A stretch of DNA of 64,000 bases from Paracoccus lutimaris (GTDB lineage Bacteria > Pseudomonadota > Alphaproteobacteria > Rhodobacterales > Rhodobacteraceae): contig NZ_QPJL01000004.1 in NCBI RefSeq assembly GCF_003337565.1, positions 1 through 64,000 of the forward strand, in the 5' to 3' direction. The notes below the pieces were generated by a model, which saw only the letters and a program-made list of their open reading frames with translations, did no database searches and was not told the DNA's origin. How positions within the stretch are numbered: position 1 is the first letter of the stretch; each line of letters starts with the position of its first letter. This document shows, one piece after another, positions 5,398-14,697 of the stretch. The position numbers and the translations under genes were made by a program.

Positions 5398-7806
5398 TCA
5401 CTGCCTTTCGTGAACATACTCGCCCGGCGCCGGACCGAAGCCTTCGCCCGGATCGCGCGCAGCGACCATCGCGCCCGAGCGCCCGGCCAGCCAGTCGCCC
5501 CAGCGCCCCCACCAGCTGCCCTCGTGATGCTGGGCCTGGGCGCGCCAGGCCTGCCAGCCATCCGCGAACCCGGCATCCGAGGTGTAATGGCCGTATTTCT
5601 TCTTGCTGGGCGGGTTGATGATGCCGGCGATATGGCCTGATTCGGACAGGATGAAGGTCTTGTCGGCCGCGGCCATGCGGGCAATGCCGCGCCAGCTGTC
5701 GGCGGCGGGCGCGATATGGTCGGTTTCGCAGGCAATGGCGCATAGCGGCACATCCACGTCGCGCACATGCAGGCGATACCCCAACGCCTCGAATCCCTCG
5801 CCGACGAAGGTGTTCTGCTGGCACAGGCGGCGCAGGTATTCGATCGCCATGCGCCCGGGCAGGTTGGTGCCGTCGCCGTTCCAGAACAGCAGATCGAAGG
5901 CAGGCGGTGTTTCCCCCAGCATATAGCTGCGAATCGCCGGCCCCCAGACCAGATCATTGGCGCGCAGGAAACTGAAGGTCCGGGTCATCAGCTGGGCGCT
6001 CAGCATCCCGGCCCGCGCCACCTCGCTTTCGATGCCGGACACGAAATCGTCCTGCAGATAGGCGGTGAATTCCCCCTGATCCGAGAAATCCGTCAGCGTG
6101 GTGAAGAAGGTGGCCGAGTTCACCCGCTTGTCGCCGCGCTGCTTGAGCAGCGACAGCGTCAGCGACAGCGTGGTGCCGGCGATGCAATAGCCGACCACGT
6201 TCAGCTTTTCCTGATCGGTCAGGTCCAGCACCCGGTCCATGACCTCGACATAGGATTTGACGTAATCGTCCATGCCGGTATCGGCATAGCTGGAATCGGG
6301 GTTCTTCCACGCCACCACGAACAGCGTATAGCCCTGATCGACAATCCATTTGATCAGGCTGTTTTGCGGCTTCAGGTCCATGATGTAGAACTTGTTGATC
6401 CATGGCGGGAAGATCACCAGCGGCAGTTCATGAACCTGTTCGGTGGCGGGCTTGTACTGGATCAGTTCATAAAGGGGCGTCCGGGCAACGACGGTGCCCT
6501 CGGTCGTGCCGATATTCTCGCCGACGCGAAAGGCATCGCGATCGGCCAGCGAGACGATCAGATCGCCGCCACTGCCTTCAACGTCGCGGACAAGGTTCTC
6601 CAGCCCCTTGACGAGGCTTTCACCCTCGGTCTCCAGCGCCTTTTCCAGCGCGTCCGGGTTGGTGGCCAGAAAATTCGTCGGCGCCATCATATCGATGATC
6701 TGGCGGGTAAACCATTCGATCCGGCGGCGGTCCGACATTTCGGGCAGATCCAGCGCGCTGGCCGCGTCCTCCAGCGCCTGCGCATTGATCTGGTATTGCC
6801 GCTTGATAAAATTGAAAAAGGGATGGCTTTCCCAAAGCGGGTTCGCGAAGCGGCGGTCCTTGGGGCCTTCGCTGGGCGGCGCCTGCAGCCCGCCCCGCGC
6901 CAGAGCCGCCTGCGCCTCGGCGAAATGGCGCAGCGTTTCGCCCCAATAGCTGACCTGATGGCCGATCACCCGCTCGGGCTGCTCGGCCAGCAGCTTCATC
7001 CAGGCGGTGGCGGCCGTGGTGAACAGCTCGGCCCCCGGGGCCTCGACGCCCGGGCTGCGCTTGTCGCGCTGTGCCAAGGCGCTGATCAGGCGCTGGGTCA
7101 GCGATTCGATGCGCTCGATATTCATCGCCAATTGCTCGGGCAGACGGCTTTCGACACCAAAGGCGGCCTCAGCGAAGGCCGCGCTGCGCCCGCGATCCAT
7201 GCCGGCCTGCGATTCGGGTGCCGGCGTCGGGATGGGCGCGGGTGTCGGCGCGGGCGCGGGGCTGGACGCGGCTTTGGCCACGCGGCGGCCTGCGGCGGGT
7301 GATGCCGCTTTCGTCGGCCGCGCGGGCTTCGTCCCCCCCGTCCCTGCCCCCACCGGGCGCAGCGCGGCATCGGCTGCGTCCAGTTCGGCCGGATCGGGTT
7401 TTGCGGCCGGCTTCGCCTTGGCGCTGGTCTTGCGATGGGTGCTGGTCCGGGTATCGCTGCGCGCCGCCGCCCGCGCCCGTGTCGCCGCATTGCGCGACGA
7501 GGCCTTGGCAGCGGGTTCGCGCCCGGCCGGCTTGCCCGCCGAGGCCCCCTTGGCCGTCTTGGCCGCAGCATCTGCGGGTTTCGCAGCAGGCTTGGGCGCG
7601 GCTTTGGCGGCAGGCTTCGCCTCGTTCGCCTTGGCAACACCGCCCTTGGCCAGGGATGCCCGGCGCGCGGGCTTGGCGGCATCTTTCGGCGGCGTCCCGG
7701 GCTTGGCGGCCTTGCCGGCGGCGGTTTCGTCCGCCTTGCGCCGCGCCGGTTTGGCTGGAGTTTCGGCAACAGGCCCGGGCCCAGACTTGTCGTTCTTGCG
7801 CGCCAT
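5398..7806 (-). CDS. phaC: PHA/PHB synthase PhaC with long Lys/Ala/Pro-rich N-terminal tail
   Basis: PhaC polymerises 3-hydroxybutyryl-CoA into PHB on the granule surface. The catalytic core is clear: the lipase-box-like GYCIAG with the nucleophile Cys near residue 541, Asp near 696 (CETDHIAP) and His near 725 (SGHIAGIINPP). With the start at 7806 (AAGGA nine bases upstream) the protein has 802 residues, roughly 200 longer than usual class I synthases of about 590-620. Residues 1-202 are an AKPA-repeat, histone-H1-like tail that ends in a Pro/Ala stretch (PAPAPTPAPIPTPAP). The frame is unbroken, so this is a real extension rather than two genes. It is divergent from phaZ and upstream of phaP. 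Confidence 0.93.
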   Translation of the reverse strand: MARKNDKSGPGPVAETPAKPARRKADETAAGKAAKPGTPPKDAAKPARRASLAKGGVAKANEAKPAAKAAPKPAAKPADAAAKTAKGASAGKPAGREPAAKASSRNAATRARAAARSDTRTSTHRKTSAKAKPAAKPDPAELDAADAALRPVGAGTGGTKPARPTKAASPAAGRRVAKAASSPAPAPTPAPIPTPAPESQAGMDRGRSAAFAEAAFGVESRLPEQLAMNIERIESLTQRLISALAQRDKRSPGVEAPGAELFTTAATAWMKLLAEQPERVIGHQVSYWGETLRHFAEAQAALARGGLQAPPSEGPKDRRFANPLWESHPFFNFIKRQYQINAQALEDAASALDLPEMSDRRRIEWFTRQIIDMMAPTNFLATNPDALEKALETEGESLVKGLENLVRDVEGSGGDLIVSLADRDAFRVGENIGTTEGTVVARTPLYELIQYKPATEQVHELPLVIFPPWINKFYIMDLKPQNSLIKWIVDQGYTLFVVAWKNPDSSYADTGMDDYVKSYVEVMDRVLDLTDQEKLNVVGYCIAGTTLSLTLSLLKQRGDKRVNSATFFTTLTDFSDQGEFTAYLQDDFVSGIESEVARAGMLSAQLMTRTFSFLRANDLVWGPAIRSYMLGETPPAFDLLFWNGDGTNLPGRMAIEYLRRLCQQNTFVGEGFEALGYRLHVRDVDVPLCAIACETDHIAPAADSWRGIARMAAADKTFILSESGHIAGIINPPSKKKYGHYTSDAGFADGWQAWRAQAQHHEGSWWGRWGDWLAGRSGAMVAARDPGEGFGPAPGEYVHERQ

Positions 7807-7906
7807 AATTGACATTCCTTCGCTGACCGTAAAAGCATTATGCCCAGCACAACCCACAGGTAAAGCCGTGTCCTGCTCCGGCATGCCCAAAATGAGATAG
7901 GCTACA

Positions 7907-9250
7907 ATGGCGACATACAAAGGCTTGAAGGGCATCATCTCCTACGACGCGATGGAGACGATCCGCAACACCAACGAATGGATGGGCGCCAGCGCCCGGG
8001 CCCTCGGCTCGTACCCGGCCTTCGCGCTGATCCCCAACCCGATGTTCAAGCTGATGTCCGCCTGGGGCCGGGTGACCGAGCGCAGCTTCGCGCGCATGGT
8101 CATCAAGCCGGACTGGGAAATCCCCGCCATCGTCTCCGAGGACGGACAAGACCACATCGTCTATATCGAACCCGAGATCAAACGCCCCTTTGGCGATCTG
8201 CTGCATTTCCGCGTCGCCCGCCGCGACCCGATGCCGCGCAAGGTGCTGCTGGTGGCGCCGATGTCGGGCCATTACGCGACGCTGCTGCGCTCGACGGTGA
8301 CGTCGCTCCTGCCCGATTGCGACGTCTATATCACCGACTGGCACAATGCCCGCGACATCCCGGTCAGCTGCGGCAAGTTCGACATCGAGGATTACACCCA
8401 GTATGTGATGGATTTCATCCGTCATCTCGGCCCCGACACCAACGTGATCGCCGTCTGCCAGCCGGCCCCGCTGACGCTGGCCGCGACCGCGCTTCTGGCC
8501 GCCGAGGACCCCGAGGCCCAGCCGCGCTCGCTGATCCTGATCGGCGGCCCGATCGACCCCGACGCCGCCGCGACCGAGGTCACCGATTTCGGCAACCGCC
8601 TGACCATGGGCGAGCTGGACTACCTGATGATCCAGCAGGTCGGCTTCAAGTTCCGCGGCGCCGGGCGCATGGTCTATCCGGGGCTGGCGCAGCTGTCCTC
8701 CTTCATTGCCATGAACGCGGAAACCCATGCGAAAGCCTTCCTCGACAAGATCTTCGCCGAGGCCCGCGGCGAGGGCTCCGAGGGCGACAAGCACAACCGC
8801 TTCTATGACGAATATCTGGCGGTCATGGACATGACGGCAGAGTTCTACCTCTCGACGGTCGAGCGCATCTTCAAGGAACGCGAGATCGCCCAGAACCGCT
8901 TCACCGTGAACGGCAAGACCGTCGATATCGGCAAGATCACCAATGTCGCGGTGATGACGGTCGAGGGTGGCAATGACGACATCTCGGCCCCGGGCCAATG
9001 CGTCGCGGCGCTGGATCTGTGCACGGGCGTGCCGCCGAAGAAAAAGACCCAGCATCTGGAACCCGGCGCCGGCCATTACGGCATCTTTGCGGGCAAAAGC
9101 TGGCGGCTGAACATCCGCCCGCTGGTCCTCGACTTCATGGACGAGGCCGCGAACCCCGCCGCCCCCACGCGCCGCCGCCGCAAGGGTCCCCGGCCGATCG
9201 ATTGCGATCCCAGCGCGGCGGGCGAATTGGACAGCAAGATCGCCGTCTGA
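7907..9250 (+). CDS. phaZ: Intracellular PHB depolymerase
   Basis: This 447-residue enzyme mobilises stored PHB. It has the intracellular depolymerase layout: AVCQPAPLT with the nucleophilic Cys at residue 184 in place of the Ser of a lipase box, an Asp in the GGNDDISAPGQ segment, and a His in PGAGHYGIFAG. There is no signal peptide, as expected for a cytoplasmic granule enzyme. The C terminus is basic (TRRRRKGPRP), which could help contact granules or DNA. It is transcribed divergently from phaC, with 100 bases between the starts, and is followed by a terminator. Confidence 0.95.
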   Translation: MATYKGLKGIISYDAMETIRNTNEWMGASARALGSYPAFALIPNPMFKLMSAWGRVTERSFARMVIKPDWEIPAIVSEDGQDHIVYIEPEIKRPFGDLLHFRVARRDPMPRKVLLVAPMSGHYATLLRSTVTSLLPDCDVYITDWHNARDIPVSCGKFDIEDYTQYVMDFIRHLGPDTNVIAVCQPAPLTLAATALLAAEDPEAQPRSLILIGGPIDPDAAATEVTDFGNRLTMGELDYLMIQQVGFKFRGAGRMVYPGLAQLSSFIAMNAETHAKAFLDKIFAEARGEGSEGDKHNRFYDEYLAVMDMTAEFYLSTVERIFKEREIAQNRFTVNGKTVDIGKITNVAVMTVEGGNDDISAPGQCVAALDLCTGVPPKKKTQHLEPGAGHYGIFAGKSWRLNIRPLVLDFMDEAANPAAPTRRRRKGPRPIDCDPSAAGELDSKIAV

Positions 9251-9272
9251 GCCCCGGCCCTCTCAAACGCCC

Positions 9273-9302
9273 AAGGCGCGGTCCGACAGGCCGCGCCTTT
9301 TG
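9273..9302 (+). terminator. Terminator after phaZ
   Basis: The stem AAGGCGCGG (9273-9281) pairs with CCGCGCCTT (9291-9299) and is followed by TTTG on the plus strand. It sits in the 56-base gap between the convergent phaZ and hydrolase genes. Confidence 0.7.
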
Positions 9303-9306
9303 TCCT

Positions 9307-10050
9307 TCAGGTCCGTTCCAGCACCTCTTCGACCGCGCTCGCGATCAGGCCCAGGCATTCATCCGTCGAAAAGCGGTGATCGGCGCCCTTGACCAGCAAC
9401 AGGCGCATGTCCTCACCCTGCGCATGGGCCAGAAGATCGCTCGCCCAGGCGACCGGCACATCCCTATCCGCCGTGCCCTGCAAGAAGCGCACCGGGAACG
9501 GCAGGTTCAGCGGCGCCGCCATCACCAGATGGTCGCGCCCGTCCTCGATCAGGCGGCGGGTGATGACATAGGGCTCGCCATAATCGCTGGGTCGCAGGAT
9601 GCGCCCCTCGCGCATCAGCTTCGCGCGCTCCAGATCGGAAAACCCGGGCCAGAAACCGCGTTCGGTGAAATCGGGGGCCGCCGCCACCGTCACCAGCCCG
9701 GCGACACGCTCGGGCAGCGCCCGCGCCAGCAGCAGGCTGATCCAGCCCCCCATGGACGAGCCGACCAGCACCTGCGGCCCCTCGGTCAGCGCCTCGATCG
9801 CCACCGCCGCATCCGCAAGCCAGTCGCCGATGCAGCCCGCCTCGAAATTGCCCGAGGATTCGCCATGCCCCGAATAGTCAAAGCGCAGAAAAGCCTGCCC
9901 GCGCGCCCGCGCCCAATCCTCCAGAAAGACCGCCTTGGTCCCCTGCATGTCGGATTTGAACCCGCCCAGAAACACCACGCCCGGCCCGTCGCCCGGCAAC
10001 CGGTTATAGGCGATCCGCCGCCCCAGCGGCCCGTCCAGAAATTCTGTCAT
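9307..10050 (-). CDS. Alpha/beta hydrolase (carboxylesterase/thioesterase type)
   Basis: This 247-residue single-domain alpha/beta hydrolase is close in pattern to ABHD10/BioH-like esterases. It has [14 protein letters not shown] near the N terminus (oxyanion loop), the nucleophile elbow GSSMGG, an Asp in GTADRDVPV and a His in GADHRF, giving a complete triad. No signal peptide is present. The ATG at 10050 follows the dispersed repeat; the longer open frame to 10134 translates the repeat and was rejected. The substrate is not predictable. It is convergent with phaZ. Confidence 0.85.
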   Translation of the reverse strand: MTEFLDGPLGRRIAYNRLPGDGPGVVFLGGFKSDMQGTKAVFLEDWARARGQAFLRFDYSGHGESSGNFEAGCIGDWLADAAVAIEALTEGPQVLVGSSMGGWISLLLARALPERVAGLVTVAAAPDFTERGFWPGFSDLERAKLMREGRILRPSDYGEPYVITRRLIEDGRDHLVMAAPLNLPFPVRFLQGTADRDVPVAWASDLLAHAQGEDMRLLLVKGADHRFSTDECLGLIASAVEEVLERT

Positions 10051-10114
10051 TCTTTCATGCCCAAATATCCTGCGGGGGAGTCGCCACAGGCGACGGGGGC
10101 GCAAAGCCCCCTTT
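10051..10114. repeat. Dispersed intergenic repeat, copy A
   Basis: It reads TTTCATGCCCAAATATCC, then GCGGGGGA, then a GTCGCC-ACA-GGCGAC hairpin, then a GGGGGC-GCAAA-GCCCCC hairpin. Copy B at 12689-12751 is almost identical, and shorter or inverted relatives occur at 19516, 19967 and 29976. It lies immediately upstream of the hydrolase start. Confidence 0.75.
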
Positions 10115-10214
10115 ATCCCTAGCCGCATTGACATTCAGCGGCAATCGGGTCACATCGCCGCCACATAACCCGCAACCGGGCGTTCCGTGGGCGCCAAACC
10201 GACGAGGAGGACGC

Positions 10215-12167
10215 ATGTCCCTGATCTCCCTCACCTTCCCCGATGGCAACTCGCGCGACTATCCCGCCGGCATCACCGCCGCCGAGGTCGCAGCCTCCAT
10301 CGCCCCCAGCCTTGCCAAAGCCGCCATCTCGGCCAACCTTGACGGCGCCCATATCGACCTGCAATGGCCGATCAACGCCTCGGGCAAGATCGCCATCAAC
10401 ACGATGAAGGACAGCGAACCGGCGCTGGAGCTGATCCGCCACGACCTCGCCCATATCATGGCCCGCGCGGTGCAGGAGCTCTGGCCCGACGTCAAGGTCA
10501 CCATCGGCCCGGTCCGCGATTACGGCTGGTTCTACGACTTCGACCGCGCCGAGCCCTTCACCCCCGAAGACCTCGGCGCCATCGAACAACGCATGAAACA
10601 GATCATCGCCGCCCGCGACCCGGTCCGTACCGAGGTCTGGGACCGCGCCCGCGCCCGCGCCCATTACGAGGCCGCGAACGAACCCTTCAAGCTCGAACTC
10701 CTCGACCGCATTCCGGGCGATGAGCCGATCCGCATGTATTGGCATGGCGACTGGCAGGACCTCTGCCGCGGCCCGCATCTGCAAAATACCGGTCAGGTCC
10801 CCGCCGACGCCTTCAAGCTGACGCATGTCGCCGGCGCCTATTGGCTGGGCGATGCCTCGCGCCCGATGCTGCAGCGCATCTATGGCGTCGCCTTTCGCAA
10901 TCGCGACGACCTCAAGGCGCATCTGACCATGCTCGAAGAGGCCGCCAAACGCGACCACCGCAAGCTGGGCCGGGAAATGGAGCTGTTCCATTTCCAGGAG
11001 GAAGCCCCCGGCATGGTCTTCTGGCATCCGAACGGCTGGTCGATCTATCGCGAGCTGGAGGCCTATATGCGCCGCCGCCTGATCCGCGCCGATTACAAGG
11101 AAATCAAGACGCCGCAGGTCGTGGACCGGGTGCTTTGGGAAAAATCCGGCCATTGGGAAAACTACCGCGAGAACATGTTCATCGTCGAAGTCGATGAGGA
11201 AGGCGCCAAGGAAAAGCGCATCAACGCGCTGAAGCCGATGAACTGCCCCTGCCATGTCCAGGTCTATAATCAGGGTATCAAATCCTATCGCGACCTGCCG
11301 CTGCGCCTTGCCGAATTCGGCTCCTGCCACCGCTACGAGCCTTCGGGCTCGATGCATGGGCTGATGCGGGTGCGCGGCTTCGTTCAGGACGACGCCCATA
11401 TCTTCTGCACCGAGAACCAGATCGAATCGGAATGCGCGGGCTTCATCGGCCTTCTCTCCTCGGTCTATCGCGATCTGGGCTTCGAGAAATTCGACATCAA
11501 GCTGTCGACCCGCCCCGAGACCCGCGTCGGCTCGGACGAGATCTGGGACAAGGCCGAGGCCGCGTTGGCCGCCGCCATCGAACATCTGCGCCTGCCCTAT
11601 GAGGTCAATCCCGGCGACGGCGCCTTCTACGGCCCGAAACTGGACTTCAAGCTGACCGACGCCATCGGCCGCGAATGGCAATGCGGCACCTTCCAATGCG
11701 ACTTCAACCTGCCCCAGCGCCTCGAAGCCGAATATGTCGGCGAGGACGGCCACAAGCACATGCCGGTCATGCTGCACCGTGCGGTCCTGGGCAGTTTCGA
11801 GCGCTTCATCGGCATCCTGATCGAAAACTATGCCGGCAAGCTGCCGCTCTGGCTGGCGCCGCGTCAGATCGTCGTGGCCTCGATCGTCTCGGGCGCCGAC
11901 GACTATGTCCATGAGGTGGTGGCGGCGCTGCGCGAAGCCGGCCTGCGCGCCGAAGCCGACACCCGCAACGAAAAGATCAATTACAAGGTCCGCGAGCATT
12001 CCGTGGGCAAGGTTCCCGTGATCATGGCCGTCGGCATGAAAGAGGTCGAGGAGCGCAGCGTCTCGATCCGCCGCCTCGACAGGCAAGGCAGCGAAAGCCA
12101 GCCGCTCGATGCCGCGACTCGGGCCCTGATCGCCGAGGCCACGCCGCCCGACCTGCACAGGGCCTGA
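10215..12167 (+). CDS. thrS: Threonyl-tRNA synthetase
   Basis: This enzyme charges tRNA-Thr and edits Ser-tRNA-Thr. The 650-residue protein begins with a TGS domain ([15 protein letters not shown]). An editing domain with [11 protein letters not shown] follows. The class II catalytic core contains [10 protein letters not shown], with a zinc-ligand Cys, the motif 2 region [20 protein letters not shown] and motif 3 [17 protein letters not shown]. The C terminus is the anticodon-binding domain. The start at 10215 has a GAGGAGG box seven bases upstream. Both the length and the domain order are normal. Confidence 0.97.
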   Translation: MSLISLTFPDGNSRDYPAGITAAEVAASIAPSLAKAAISANLDGAHIDLQWPINASGKIAINTMKDSEPALELIRHDLAHIMARAVQELWPDVKVTIGPVRDYGWFYDFDRAEPFTPEDLGAIEQRMKQIIAARDPVRTEVWDRARARAHYEAANEPFKLELLDRIPGDEPIRMYWHGDWQDLCRGPHLQNTGQVPADAFKLTHVAGAYWLGDASRPMLQRIYGVAFRNRDDLKAHLTMLEEAAKRDHRKLGREMELFHFQEEAPGMVFWHPNGWSIYRELEAYMRRRLIRADYKEIKTPQVVDRVLWEKSGHWENYRENMFIVEVDEEGAKEKRINALKPMNCPCHVQVYNQGIKSYRDLPLRLAEFGSCHRYEPSGSMHGLMRVRGFVQDDAHIFCTENQIESECAGFIGLLSSVYRDLGFEKFDIKLSTRPETRVGSDEIWDKAEAALAAAIEHLRLPYEVNPGDGAFYGPKLDFKLTDAIGREWQCGTFQCDFNLPQRLEAEYVGEDGHKHMPVMLHRAVLGSFERFIGILIENYAGKLPLWLAPRQIVVASIVSGADDYVHEVVAALREAGLRAEADTRNEKINYKVREHSVGKVPVIMAVGMKEVEERSVSIRRLDRQGSESQPLDAATRALIAEATPPDLHRA

Positions 12168-12201
12168 AAATCCCGCAAAAACCAGCAATAATTCGCCGAA
12201 A

Positions 12202-12258
12202 CGCCGCAGAAGCTGACCCAAGGTCAACTTTTGCGGCGCTTTGCGGCTTGCGTTTTTT
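12202..12258 (+). terminator. Terminator region after thrS
   Basis: CGCCGCA (12202-12208) pairs with TGCGGCG (12232-12238), with inner pairing of CTGACC with GGTCA across a short loop. A TTTTTT run follows at 12253-12258, about 14 bases after the stem. Confidence 0.55.
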
Positions 12259-12395
12259 AAGGAATCGTTCATCCTCCCGCGAGCGTGAGCACGACTTTCT
12301 ACCGCCTCCCTTCACGGGGCAGCCGGACTTGACGGGGAAGGGCTGCACGGCCCGGGCGCAATCTCGCCCCGGGATTACTTGAAGGAGAGACGGTA
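12259..12395 (+). promoter_or_regulatory. Long structured 5' leader of the cold-shock gene
   Basis: About 135 bases between the thrS terminator and the cold-shock start hold two potential hairpins: GCAGCC (12319) with GGCTGC (12341), and CCCGGGCG (12351) with the complementary GC-rich run ending at 12373. A GAAGGAGAG ribosome site follows. Long, folded leaders are common regulators of cspA-type genes. Temperature control here is an inference. Confidence 0.4.
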
Positions 12396-12602
12396 ATGGC
12401 TACCGGCACCGTAAAATGGTTCAATGCCACCAAAGGCTATGGCTTCATCGCGCCCGATGACGGCGGCAAGGACGTGTTCGTCCACATCTCGGCGGTCGAG
12501 CGCGCCGGTCTGACCGGCCTGAATGACAATCAGAAGATCGCGTATGAGCTGCAGTCGGGCCGCGATGGCCGCAACTCGGCCTCGGATCTGAAACTGCTCT
12601 GA
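12396..12602 (+). CDS. Cold-shock protein, CspA family
   Basis: This is a 68-residue single cold-shock domain, an OB-fold RNA chaperone. RNP1 (KGYGFIAP) and RNP2 (VFVHISAVE) are both intact, as is the [11 protein letters not shown] start. The length is that of the family. It lies alone between thrS and a DUF1489 gene, with its own leader and terminator, so it is probably monocistronic. Confidence 0.95.
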   Translation: MATGTVKWFNATKGYGFIAPDDGGKDVFVHISAVERAGLTGLNDNQKIAYELQSGRDGRNSASDLKLL

Positions 12603-12627
12603 TCCGCGATTCCCGGAATCTGGAACC

Positions 12628-12652
12628 GGCCCGCCCCGTCGCGGGCCGTTTT
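12628..12652 (+). terminator. Terminator after the cold-shock gene
   Basis: The stem GGCCCGC (12628-12634) pairs with GCGGGCC (12641-12647) and is followed by GTTTTC, 25 bases past the stop codon. Confidence 0.7.
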
Positions 12653-12688
12653 CATTTCTGCCAGCCGTCCCCGCCGCGGCCGCCCCGT

Positions 12689-12751
12689 TCTTTCATGTCC
12701 AAATATCCTGCGGGGGAGTCGCCAAAGGCGACGGGGGCGCAAAGCCCCCTT
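12689..12751. repeat. Dispersed intergenic repeat, copy B
   Basis: It is nearly identical to copy A at 10051-10114, in the same orientation: CTTTCATGTCCAAATATCC, then the GTCGCC/GGCGAC and GGGGGC/GCCCCC hairpins. It lies in the gap between the cold-shock gene terminator and the DUF1489 stop. Confidence 0.75.
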
Positions 12752-12796
12752 CTGCGGCCCTACCGCCGGCACGCGGCCACCCTCGTCCCGAAACCG

Positions 12797-13219
12797 CTAG
12801 CGCAGCCCCATATCAGCCAGCGCCCGGGCAATCTCGGCGGGCAGATCGGGTTCGGCCTCGCGGCCCTGCCGCAGGTCGGGCGGCGCATCGCTGCCGGGCA
12901 GGTAGCGCCAGCCCTGAAAGGGCCGGCGGGGGACCGCCGCGACACGGATCAGCCCCGGCTCAAGGATGAGCGCGCAGCGGCGGATACCATCCTCGCCAAG
13001 CACTTCCTCAAGACCGATGATGCGCTGGCGGGCCTGCATCAGCCCCTTGAATACCCAGTAGATCGAGCCGCCTTCCAGCAGCTCGGCCTCGCGCTTGGGC
13101 CACATGCGCGTGACATGACGCGCCGGCCCGCCCTGATAGCGTTGCGCCTGCCAGGCGTCCAGTTCGGCCGGATCGTCGCAGCCGACGCAGAGTTTCATCA
13201 GGTTCAGGGACGCGCTCAT
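12797..13219 (-). CDS. DUF1489 family protein
   Basis: This 140-residue protein has the conserved DUF1489 start LMKLCVGCDDPAELDAWQAQR and the middle phrases HVTRMWPKR and GSIYWVFKGLMQARQRI. The family is restricted mainly to alphaproteobacteria and has no established function. The start at 13219 is chosen because the family begins just before LxKLCVG; the longer frame to 13324 would overlap the promoter region of the divergent MFS gene. It is soluble, without a signal peptide. Confidence 0.85.
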   Translation of the reverse strand: MSASLNLMKLCVGCDDPAELDAWQAQRYQGGPARHVTRMWPKREAELLEGGSIYWVFKGLMQARQRIIGLEEVLGEDGIRRCALILEPGLIRVAAVPRRPFQGWRYLPGSDAPPDLRQGREAEPDLPAEIARALADMGLR

Positions 13220-13329
13220 GCGCCTGATATAGCCCAGCCATCGCCGGGCGCAACCGCGCAGGGGTTGAGTCTTGCCGGTAGCGGGACTAGGTCCGGGGGA
13301 TCGCTTCCCAGAAAGCCCAGTCAAGCATC

Positions 13330-14544
13330 ATGTCCGACCCGATTTCCCCAGCCGCTGGCAGGCAGCCCCTGCCGGAATTCATCGCCATGCTGGCGCTGAT
13401 CTTCGCGGTCATCGCCTTTTCCATCGATTCCATGCTGCCGGCGCTGCCGCAGATCGCCGCCGAACTTTCGCCGGACAATGTCAACCGGGCCCAGCTCGTG
13501 CTGACCGCCTTTGTCGGCGGCATGGGGCTGGGCCTTCTGCTGGCGGGGCCGGTTTCGGACGCGCTGGGACGCAAGCCGGTCATCATCGCGGGCTTTGCCG
13601 TCTATGCGCTGGCCTCGGTGGCCGCGGTCTTTGCCAATTCGCTTGAGCTGCTCCTGGCGGCGCGCTTTGTGCAGGGGCTGGGGGCCGCCGCGCCGCGCAT
13701 CGTCTCGCTGGCGCTGGTCCGCGACCTGTATCAGGGCCGCGAGATGGCGCGGATCACCAGCTTCGTGATGATGATCTTCATCCTGATCCCGGCCGTCGCG
13801 CCCTCGATCGGCGCGGTCATCATCCATTTCGTCGGCTGGCGCGGGGTCTTCGGGTCCTTCGTGGCGCTAGCCCTGACGGGCAGCCTGTGGCTGGGCCTGC
13901 GCCGGACCGAAACCCTGCCGCCCGCCGCCCGCCGCCCGCTGAACATGCCCAGCCTTGCCGCCTCGGCACGCGAGGTTCTGGCCAACCCGCAGGTGCGGCT
14001 GGTGACCGTGGTGGTCACGCTGGGATTCGGGCAGATGTTCGCATTGCTGAGCTCCGCCCAGCAGCTTTTCGTCGAAACCTATCACACCGGCGACAATTTC
14101 CCGCTGTGGTTCGCGGGCATGGCCTTGCTGTCGGGCAGCGGCACGGTGCTGAACGCGCGCTATGTGATGCGTCTGGGCATGCGCCGCATCGTGGCCTCGG
14201 CTTACCGGATGCAGGTGGTGGTGTCCGGGGTGATGGCCGTGCTGGTCCTTGGCGACCTGCTGCCCGAAGCACTGCGCTTTCCGGCCTTTTTCATCTGGGC
14301 GGTCAGCGTCTTCTTCATGGCCGGCGTAACCTTCGGCAATCTCAATGCCATGGCCTTGCAGCGCATGGGCCATGTGGCGGGAATGGCGGCCTCGGTCGTG
14401 GCGGCCGTCTCGACCATCGGCGCGGTGCTGATCGCGGCACCGGTCGGGCTGGCTTACGACGGCACGGCACGGCCGATCATTCTGGCAACGCTGGTCTGCT
14501 CAGGCCTCGCATTGTGGCTGATGCGGCGCGTCGAAGAGGTCTGA
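13330..14544 (+). CDS. MFS transporter, Bcr/CflA drug-efflux type
   Basis: The protein has 404 residues and about twelve membrane segments. The first helix contains FSIDSMLPALPQIAAEL, characteristic of the Bcr/CflA drug:H+ antiporter group. The MFS loop motif is GPVSDALGRKPVI, after helix 2. RDLYQGREMARI follows helix 4. It probably exports a hydrophobic compound, but the substrate cannot be read from the sequence. It stands alone, divergent from the DUF1489 gene. Confidence 0.85.
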   Translation: MSDPISPAAGRQPLPEFIAMLALIFAVIAFSIDSMLPALPQIAAELSPDNVNRAQLVLTAFVGGMGLGLLLAGPVSDALGRKPVIIAGFAVYALASVAAVFANSLELLLAARFVQGLGAAAPRIVSLALVRDLYQGREMARITSFVMMIFILIPAVAPSIGAVIIHFVGWRGVFGSFVALALTGSLWLGLRRTETLPPAARRPLNMPSLAASAREVLANPQVRLVTVVVTLGFGQMFALLSSAQQLFVETYHTGDNFPLWFAGMALLSGSGTVLNARYVMRLGMRRIVASAYRMQVVVSGVMAVLVLGDLLPEALRFPAFFIWAVSVFFMAGVTFGNLNAMALQRMGHVAGMAASVVAAVSTIGAVLIAAPVGLAYDGTARPIILATLVCSGLALWLMRRVEEV

Positions 14545-14660
14545 GCCCTCGGGGCGCCGGCTCGCATCTCCGCAACCGGCGCCGCATGAGGCCGGGACCG
14601 GGAACCCGTCGCCCCAAAGGTCACATCTGATGACTATCGCCCTGAAAAATACTAATTTTC

Positions 14661-14694
14661 AGCTTACCCCTGAGAAACCACCTCAAGGGAAGCT
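14661..14694 (-). terminator. Hairpin at the end of the leucine-catabolism operon
   Basis: AGCTTACCCCTGAG (14661-14674) pairs imperfectly with CTCAAGGGAAGCT (14682-14694). On the minus strand it follows the hydratase stop by only a few bases and is trailed by A/T-rich sequence (GAAAATTAGTATTTTTC). It is a plausible but imperfect terminator. Confidence 0.5.
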
Positions 14695-14697
14695 GAC

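Noticed and set aside
5767..7302. 511-residue open frame opposite phaC
   Set aside because: It is an antisense shadow. phaC has its catalytic triad and a good ribosome site, and the antisense product shows no family.
7007..7900. Ala-rich open frames opposite the PhaC tail
   Set aside because: They arise from the GC-rich AKPA repeats and have no start signals.
10051..10134. Extended N terminus of the hydrolase at 9307
   Set aside because: The extra residues are a translation of the dispersed repeat, which also occurs at 12689 outside any gene.
10119..12272. 717-residue open frame antisense to thrS
   Set aside because: It is the mirror of a strongly conserved synthetase gene in GC-rich DNA and its product resembles no family. 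It is a shadow frame.
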